A stretch of DNA of 9,743 nucleotides from an uncultured Collinsella sp. (GTDB taxonomy: Bacteria; Actinomycetota; Coriobacteriia; Coriobacteriales; Coriobacteriaceae): positions 1-9,743 of the forward strand of contig CALKBB010000333.1 in assembly GCA_937989795.1 (NCBI GenBank). Direction: 5' to 3'. Below the pieces are notes generated by a model. It was not told where the DNA came from. It did no database searches and was given only the letters and a program-made list of their open reading frames with translations. Shown in pieces: positions 4,636 to 9,743 of the stretch. Position 1 is the stretch's first letter; each line of letters opens with the position of its first letter. A program made the translations under genes and the position numbers.

Positions 4636-5348
4636 CTACACCTGCATGAAAGGGTTCTGCATGAGCTCGCGTGCCATGGTGGTCGAATCGCCATGGCCGG
4701 TTAGGCAAACGGTATCGAGCGGGAGAAGCCGGGCGAGCCTGGAAACAGTTCCCCACCGTGTTTCACGAGACGGTGAACGAGCTTGACCTGATCGCCGTCT
4801 CCGCCGGAAAGATCGGTACGGCCGTGGCTGCCGGGAAAGAGCGTGTCCCCCACGAAAGCGATATTTCCCTGCTCTGTTGCGGCGAATAGGACGATGCCGC
4901 CCGGCGTATGCCCGGGCACCTCGATAACCTGCAGATAAATGTCGCCTAGCTCAATGGTATCGCCCTCGGCAAGCAGCCGCGTCGGCTCGCCCGGATCGGG
5001 CGTATCGATGCCCCACATCGCTCGCTGTTCCTCGATATTCTCATGCGGCACAGCTGCGTCCTTGCCGCATAGCTCGTACAGGGCGTTAGCGCCGACGGCG
5101 GCACAAACTCCAGCGACACCGCCAACATGATCGGCATGACCGTGCGTACATACGGAACCGAGCACACGCACGCCAGGGTGTTCGGCTCGGATATGCGCAA
5201 CGAGGCTCTCACCTTCCCAAGCGGGATCGATAATCAGGCATTCGCCACTCGAAATCACGGCGTAGCTGTTGGTCTGAATGGGGCCGTTTACAAGCGTCTC
5301 AATCGAAGCCGTACCCCGAGGGGTTAAATCCAAAGCCGTAGCGTCCAT
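4636..5348 (-). pseudogene. Metallo-beta-lactamase-fold hydrolase (glyoxalase II-like), frameshifted by an insertion
   Basis: The N-terminal 197 codons encode a good MBL-fold hydrolase of the YqgX/glyoxalase II-like group. Metal ligands stand in THGHADH (69-74), GHTPGG (His147) and VGDTLF (Asp168), and GRTDLSGGD follows. After ...LVHRLVKH the frame runs into GGELFPGSPGFSRSIPFA and stops at 4701. The expected C-terminus, LLPLDTVCLTGHGDSTTMAR and on to NPFMQV, is intact in another frame at 4636-4728, including the last conserved His in TGHGD. Removing 29 bases (4729-4757) restores one 227-aa frame with the spacing between GGD and DT that I recall for YqgX-type proteins. The truncated 215-aa product would lack that His and the last helix, so it is probably inactive. 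The start has AGGAGG 8 bases upstream. Lying after rel, it matches the common rel-hydrolase neighbourhood. A sequencing error is unlikely, because 29 bases differ rather than one. Confidence 0.85.
4729..4757. repeat. About 29-bp insertion inside the metallo-hydrolase gene
   Basis: This segment has no counterpart in the MBL-fold family at this position and breaks the frame. Its plus strand contains GCCTGGAAACAGTTCC (4737-4752). The minus strand of the 93-nt hairpin at 3461-3553 contains GCCAAGGAAACAGTTCC. The two share a 12-mer plus the preceding GCC, with a small difference between. The boundaries are approximate, being set by family spacing, and no target duplication is clear. Confidence 0.5.
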
Positions 5349-5372
5349 GCGTGCGCCCTCCTTCTATAAACG

Positions 5373-5396
5373 TCGAGGCATCAAACGATGCCTCGA
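5373..5396. other. 10-bp perfect stem-loop between rel and the metallo-hydrolase gene
   Basis: TCGAGGCATC (5373-5382), loop AAAC, and GATGCCTCGA (5387-5396) form a perfect 10-bp stem. On the minus strand it is followed by CGTTTATAG, only a short U-rich stretch, and 11 bases later by the AGGAGG of the next gene. It could be a weak terminator that lowers expression downstream of rel, or an mRNA processing or stability element. Confidence 0.6.
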
Positions 5397-5434
5397 ACGC
5401 AGCCAATATCATTACTGTCGCGTGTTCGTCGCGC

Positions 5435-7795
5435 CTATACGCGACGCTTGAGCTGAGCCCCGCCCTCGCCAGGCATCAAGCGGCGTGCATCGTAGACCGA
5501 GTCGACGCTGCTAATCGATGCCAGTAGCGGATCCAGGCCACTCGCATCCGAAATCTCGACCATAAAACGCAGGGTCGCAATGCCCTCGCGGTTGGTCGAG
5601 GTGGCGGCGGAAAGGATATTGCCGCCCGCATCGCCAATGGCGATGGTGACGTCCTTGAGCAGGCCCATACGATCCAGGCACTCGACCACAATCTCGACCT
5701 GGAAAAGCGTATCGGCGGCGCCATCCCACTCCACGTCAATCATGCGCTCGGGATGCTCCATGAGACCCTTGACGTTGGGGCAGTTGGCGCGATGCACCGA
5801 AACGCCACGACCGCGCGTGATGAAGCCAACAATATCGTCGCCCGTCACCGGATTGCAGCAATGCGCTAGACGAACCAGCAGGCCGCTGTTGCTTTCGCCC
5901 TTGACGATAATGCCGTTGCTCGCGCTCTTGCCACGCTTTTGCGGCTTGCGGTTGGAGCCGCGGGCGGGCTGCTTGACGACCTCGGCGATGGCCTCGGCCT
6001 TGGTGAGCTGTTCCTCGGGCTTGGGGTCCAAGATTTGCTCGACCTTATTGCCCACGGCACGTGGGGCGACTTTGCCCGCACCAACGGCGGCGAACAGGTC
6101 CTCGAGCTGCTTGTAGTTAAACTGCTCCGCCACGGCATTAAGCGCGCGCGTGGATCGCGGCGTAGAGATGCCATACCCGCGCTTGCGCAGGTCCTTGGCC
6201 AGTATATCGCGGCCGGCCGCAGCGTCATCGTCTTTGGTCGCGGCGGCGAAGTAGCGGCGAATCTTTGACTTGGCCGAAGGCGTCTTGACGATCTTGAGCC
6301 AATCGCGCGACGGCTTGGAGCTCTTGTTAGTCAGAATCTCGACACGGTCACCCGTCTTGATTTCGTGCGTGAGCGGCGCCACCGCACCGTTAATCTTGGC
6401 GCCGACGCAGTGGTTGCCGACCTCGGTATGAACGGCGTAGGCAAAGTCGAGCGGTGTAGAGCCGGCACGAAGCGCCATGACCTCACCCTTGGGTGTAAAG
6501 ACAAAAATCTCCTGGTCAAACAAGTCGACCTTCAGTGAGTGCAGGTATTCCTTGGCATCGGTGATCTCGTCAGACGCCGCCCAGTCGAGTGAGTGCTTGA
6601 GCCAGTTAATCTGATCGTCCAGACGCTGCGCATCGTTGGTCTTGGAGGCAGACGATCCGCCCGACTTCTTGTACAGCCAGTGGGCGGCGATGCCGTACTC
6701 GGCCTGCTCATGCATCTCATAGGTTCGAATCTGAATCTCGAGCGGGCGGGCCGTGGGGCCGATAACCGTCGTATGGAGCGACTGGTAGTTATTGACCTTG
6801 GGCATAGCGATATAGTCTTTAAAGCGACCGGGCATGGGGTGCCACAGCGTATGCACCGCGCCGAGCGCGGAGTAGCAATCGCGCACCGAATGCGTGATGA
6901 CGCGCAGTGCCACCAGGTCGTAGATCTCGGAGAATTCCTTGCCCTTGCGCTTCATCTTTTGGTAGATGGACCAATAGTGCTTGGAACGGCCGTTGATCTG
7001 AAAGTCCTCCAGGCCAATGCGGTTGAGCTCGTCGGTGAGCGTCTTGATAGTCTCGGCCAGATAACGCTCGCGAACCTCGCGCGACTCGGCTACCATGCGC
7101 GAGATGCGCTGGTAGGCATCGGGCTCCAAGTAGAAAAAGGACAGGTCCTCGAGCTCCCATTTGATTGAGCTCATGCCCAAGCGGTCGGCCAGAGGCGCGT
7201 ACACGTCCATGGTCTCGCGCGCCTTAAACAGGCGGCGATCCTCGCGCAGGGCGGCAAGCGTGCGCATGTTATGCAGGCGGTCGGCGAGCTTAACGATGAT
7301 GACGCGGATGTCCTTGGACATGGCGAGGAACATCTTGCGCAGCGTAAGCGCCTGCTTCTCGTCCATGCTGTCGACTTCGATGTTGGTGAGCTTGGTCACG
7401 CCATCGACAAGCTCGGCCACCGTATCGCCAAATAGGCCGGAAACATCGGTGAGCGAGGTCTCGGTATCCTCGACGGTATCGTGCAGCAGCGCGGCGCACA
7501 CCACATCGCAGTCCATCTTGAGATCGGCCAAAATGATGGCAACCTCGACGGGATGGTTGATGTACATCTCACCCGAGCGCCGCTTTTGGTTGCAGTGCTT
7601 CTCGGCAGCAAAGCAGTAGGCTTGCTCCACCTTGGAGAAGTCGTCCTCATTCATATATTTGAGGCACAGACGCTCCAGCTTGTCGTAGCTGTCCGCCATA
7701 ATCTCGGGCGGCAGCTCATCGGCATGCTTATAGTGCTCCATCTCCGAGAACGGCTGGAGGGTGGAATCATGGGCGGTACGGGCTGCGGCATCCAT
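5435..7795 (-). CDS. rel: Bifunctional (p)ppGpp synthetase/hydrolase Rel
   Basis: Long RelA/SpoT homologue (786 aa) that makes (p)ppGpp from ATP and GDP/GTP on starved ribosomes and also degrades it. The N-terminal HD hydrolase domain looks intact: His81, HDTVED at 105-110 and Asp172 in LADRLHNMRTL. The synthetase domain has YDLVALRVI (292-300), the G-loop GRFKDYIAMPKVNNYQSLH (323-341) and EIQIRT (353-358), with EYGIAAHWLYK after it. The TGS domain covers about 430-490. The zinc-finger/conserved-cysteine region is at 643-670 (LAHCCNPVTGDDIVGF and HRANCP), and the ACT domain at about 698-775. With both active sites kept, this is the bifunctional Rel type rather than a RelA or SpoT specialist. 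ATG 7793-7795 follows GGGGAG at 4 bases. The upstream recJ-type gene stops 14 bases before it, so its ribosome-binding site lies in the junction and translation may be coupled. Confidence 0.97.
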   Translation of the reverse strand: MDAAARTAHDSTLQPFSEMEHYKHADELPPEIMADSYDKLERLCLKYMNEDDFSKVEQAYCFAAEKHCNQKRRSGEMYINHPVEVAIILADLKMDCDVVCAALLHDTVEDTETSLTDVSGLFGDTVAELVDGVTKLTNIEVDSMDEKQALTLRKMFLAMSKDIRVIIVKLADRLHNMRTLAALREDRRLFKARETMDVYAPLADRLGMSSIKWELEDLSFFYLEPDAYQRISRMVAESREVRERYLAETIKTLTDELNRIGLEDFQINGRSKHYWSIYQKMKRKGKEFSEIYDLVALRVITHSVRDCYSALGAVHTLWHPMPGRFKDYIAMPKVNNYQSLHTTVIGPTARPLEIQIRTYEMHEQAEYGIAAHWLYKKSGGSSASKTNDAQRLDDQINWLKHSLDWAASDEITDAKEYLHSLKVDLFDQEIFVFTPKGEVMALRAGSTPLDFAYAVHTEVGNHCVGAKINGAVAPLTHEIKTGDRVEILTNKSSKPSRDWLKIVKTPSAKSKIRRYFAAATKDDDAAAGRDILAKDLRKRGYGISTPRSTRALNAVAEQFNYKQLEDLFAAVGAGKVAPRAVGNKVEQILDPKPEEQLTKAEAIAEVVKQPARGSNRKPQKRGKSASNGIIVKGESNSGLLVRLAHCCNPVTGDDIVGFITRGRGVSVHRANCPNVKGLMEHPERMIDVEWDGAADTLFQVEIVVECLDRMGLLKDVTIAIGDAGGNILSAATSTNREGIATLRFMVEISDASGLDPLLASISSVDSVYDARRLMPGEGGAQLKRRV

Positions 7796-7809
7796 CGAGC
7801 TCCCCTTCC

Positions 7810-9743
7810 CTAGGCCCGCGGTACGATCGGGCGGTTAACTTTGGCTAGCATATCAGAAGCGCACGAATCGAGCGCCCAACTCCGGAAAGCCGAGAACTCC
7901 ATACGCGAGCGCAAGCCCTCCAAATAGCGAATTGACCTGCTCAATTGCACGCGGCCGGGGTTTTCCGCCATTGAGATGCGACGCGTATCGTCAAACCCCG
8001 AAACCCGGCAAAAACCGAGTTCTTCGAAGATTCCCAGGCCGCTTGCCACCGATCGCTCATCGACCGGCGTGCGCGCGTCGATTGCAAGGCACATCTGCGC
8101 AATGTCGATATCGCTTGCGCAGAATGAATCGTCCCCCGTCTTGCCACGGTTAGAGCGCCACATGGTCTGCAGCGCTCGATAGAGCGTGACGAGCTCATCG
8201 CGCTCGGGCGCATAGCAGTCGAGCAGGCGCTCATTAATACGAGCGTCACGCGACGAATAGAGCAGGTGAATCACGGCGGGCTGTCCATCGCGGCCGGCAC
8301 GGCCACTCATCTGGTTAAACTCAATGCCGCCAAACGGCATGTGATAGAGCACGACATGGCGAATATCGGGAAGGTTGACGCCCTCGCCAAAGGCGGATGT
8401 TGAAACGATGCAGCTGAGACTTCCGTCTCTAAAGGCTTCCTCAATACGGCGGCGATCGGAGCGCGCAAGCCCAGCGTTATAGAACGCGATATGGGTCGCA
8501 CAGTCGGGCACGCGTTTGCGCAACGTCTTGGCAAGCGCCACGGACTGGTCGCGCGAGTTCACATAGATAACGGTCTTCTCCCCCGTCGCCACGATCGACA
8601 CCAGACGATTTTCGCGGCTCGCAAGGTCGCGGTCGTCCTCGAGTTGTAGGTTCTCGCGAACGGTCTCGTCGACCACCGTGCTGGTAATCGGCAATACGCG
8701 AGCAAGCTCTGCCACAACCGGAGCCGTCGCGGTAGCCGTTGCCGCCATGACAACGGGGTCGCCCAGGGCTTTGAGGATATCGGGCATGTCGAGATAGGCG
8801 CTGCGGTCGCCGCCCTTGGCAAGGCCAGCGTGGTGCGCCTCATCGATAACGACAAAACCGATGCGCCCCGAACGCGCAAAGCGGTCGCGGTGAACGGACA
8901 GGAACTCGGGCGTCGTGAGCACGATGCCGGTACGGCCCGAAGCCAAGCCGGCAAACACGTCATCGCGCGCCGCGTCCACGGTCTCGCCGGTCAGCACGCC
9001 TACGCCAATGCCGAGCGTGGCCATCGTCGACGAGAGGTGATAGGCCTGGTCGGCAACGAGCGCGCGCAGCGGATAGACAAAGATGCTCGCACGCCCGCGA
9101 AGAACCGCCTCGCGCGCGGCATGCACATGGAAGATGAGCGACTTGCCGCGCCCCGTTCCCATAACGGCCAGAACACTTTGGTGATCGGCCAGGGCATCGA
9201 GCGCCTCGACCTGTGCGCGGTGCGGCTGGTTCGATCCGATAAAGCTGTGAATGAGCGAGCGCGTGAGCTCGGTATAGGAAAGCTGGGCAAGCGTCTCGCG
9301 CTTACGCGACTCAAGGCGAAGATCGGAGTCCGCCGGCTGCACGCCACGGCGAAGCTCACATGCCGGATCGTCGATATTGGGCGCCGTGGTATCGCGCACC
9401 AAGACATCTTTAATCATGAGCTTGGGCTTTACACGTCCCTGCCAATGCTCGGCGACTGCCTCGAACACCAAGTCGACGGCGCTGTCGCAATTGATAAGCC
9501 TGTCGATCTGCGGCACACGAAACATGATGGCCGGCACACTTGCGGCGCCATCCGTCGCCACGAAGCGCATATGCTCGCCAGTCTTACCCACCACGGCGCG
9601 GTCACACATCGTCACGCCCTCGGCAGCCAGTAGCGGCACCTTATTACCCTGGCCAAACGGCTCAAGGCGAGAAATCTGCTCGATGGTCTCAATATTCAAT
9701 TCGGAAAGGTCAACCGTGGCGGCAACCTCGTCGGTATCCTCAA
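7810..9743 (-). CDS. recJ: RecJ exonuclease fused to a RecQ-like helicase (3' part; 5' end outside the window)
   Basis: The frame is open to the right edge, so the start and the DHH/DHHA1 nuclease core are not seen; 644 residues are visible. The first ones (SELNIETIEQISRLEPFGQG followed by NKVPLLAAEGV) match the end of RecJ's DHHA1 region and its OB domain, which runs to about residue 115. A complete SF2 helicase of RecQ type follows. It shows an RAQ motif at about 175, Walker A MGTGRGKS (194-201), DEAH (300-303), ATATAT (334-339), IYVNS (392-396), FGEGVNLPD (451-459) and QMSGRAGRDG (477-486). The final 150 residues show no RQC zinc cysteines or HRDC domain that I recognise. RecJ degrades 5'-ended single strands and RecQ unwinds for it in the RecF pathway, so the fusion would couple both activities in one chain. 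It lies directly before rel, as recJ does (with apt between) in B. subtilis. Confidence 0.85.
   Translation of the reverse strand, partial: EDTDEVAATVDLSELNIETIEQISRLEPFGQGNKVPLLAAEGVTMCDRAVVGKTGEHMRFVATDGAASVPAIMFRVPQIDRLINCDSAVDLVFEAVAEHWQGRVKPKLMIKDVLVRDTTAPNIDDPACELRRGVQPADSDLRLESRKRETLAQLSYTELTRSLIHSFIGSNQPHRAQVEALDALADHQSVLAVMGTGRGKSLIFHVHAAREAVLRGRASIFVYPLRALVADQAYHLSSTMATLGIGVGVLTGETVDAARDDVFAGLASGRTGIVLTTPEFLSVHRDRFARSGRIGFVVIDEAHHAGLAKGGDRSAYLDMPDILKALGDPVVMAATATATAPVVAELARVLPITSTVVDETVRENLQLEDDRDLASRENRLVSIVATGEKTVIYVNSRDQSVALAKTLRKRVPDCATHIAFYNAGLARSDRRRIEEAFRDGSLSCIVSTSAFGEGVNLPDIRHVVLYHMPFGGIEFNQMSGRAGRDGQPAVIHLLYSSRDARINERLLDCYAPERDELVTLYRALQTMWRSNRGKTGDDSFCASDIDIAQMCLAIDARTPVDERSVASGLGIFEELGFCRVSGFDDTRRISMAENPGRVQLSRSIRYLEGLRSRMEFSAFRSWALDSCASDMLAKVNRPIVPRA

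Noticed and set aside
4701..4760. Programmed ribosomal frameshift in the metallo-hydrolase gene
   Set aside because: No slippery heptamer is visible near the junction. A frameshift alone would still leave extra residues between strictly spaced conserved motifs, so an insertion explains it better.
8830..9633. 267-aa open frame on the plus strand
   Set aside because: It lies wholly antisense to the recJ/helicase gene, whose motifs are clear. It shows no recognisable domain and is the usual antisense shadow in GC-rich DNA.
1..9743. CRISPR array, transposase, phage or defence genes
   Set aside because: No regularly spaced repeats and no proteins of these kinds are visible. The window is core chromosomal content apart from the hairpin element and the small insertion.

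Overview
The window looks like chromosomal DNA from a GC-rich actinobacterium of the class Coriobacteriia, most like Collinsella. This placement comes from recognising the protein sequences (class II aldolase, Rel, IF3, L20/L35) and the GC-rich third positions; it was not tested by a search. Every gene I can support is on the minus strand, so transcription runs from high to low coordinates.

Layout in transcription order. (1) 9743-5435: the 3' part of a large recJ gene in which the RecJ OB domain continues into a complete RecQ-like SF2 helicase, then, 14 bases on, the bifunctional (p)ppGpp synthetase/hydrolase rel. A stem-loop follows, and then a glyoxalase-II-like metallo-beta-lactamase-fold gene (4636-5348) whose last 31 codons are put out of frame by an insertion of about 29 bp. 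(2) 4490-3461: class II fructose-bisphosphate aldolase (fba) with its own extended -10 promoter and a 12-bp inverted repeat over the -35 position. It ends in an unusually long, almost fully paired 93-nt stem-loop. (3) 3385-1888: a cytoplasmic transglutaminase-like protein with its own promoter. (4) 1848-1720: tRNA-Leu(CAA) with encoded CCA and an intrinsic terminator. (5) 1689-254: the infC-rpmI-rplT operon (IF3, L35, L20). It has an extended -10 promoter, a leader of about 160 nt with a terminator/antiterminator arrangement, a non-canonical AUA start for infC, and a strong terminator after rplT. (6) 253-1: a gene-free, hairpin-rich stretch, possibly the leader of the next gene beyond the left edge.

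The window combines translation genes, stringent response, DNA repair and central glycolysis. The points most worth a second look are the infC leader with its AUA start, the RecJ-RecQ fusion, the disrupted metallo-hydrolase, and the 93-nt hairpin, whose inner sequence resembles the 29-bp insertion in the metallo-hydrolase. I found no CRISPR array, prophage, transposase or obvious defence system.
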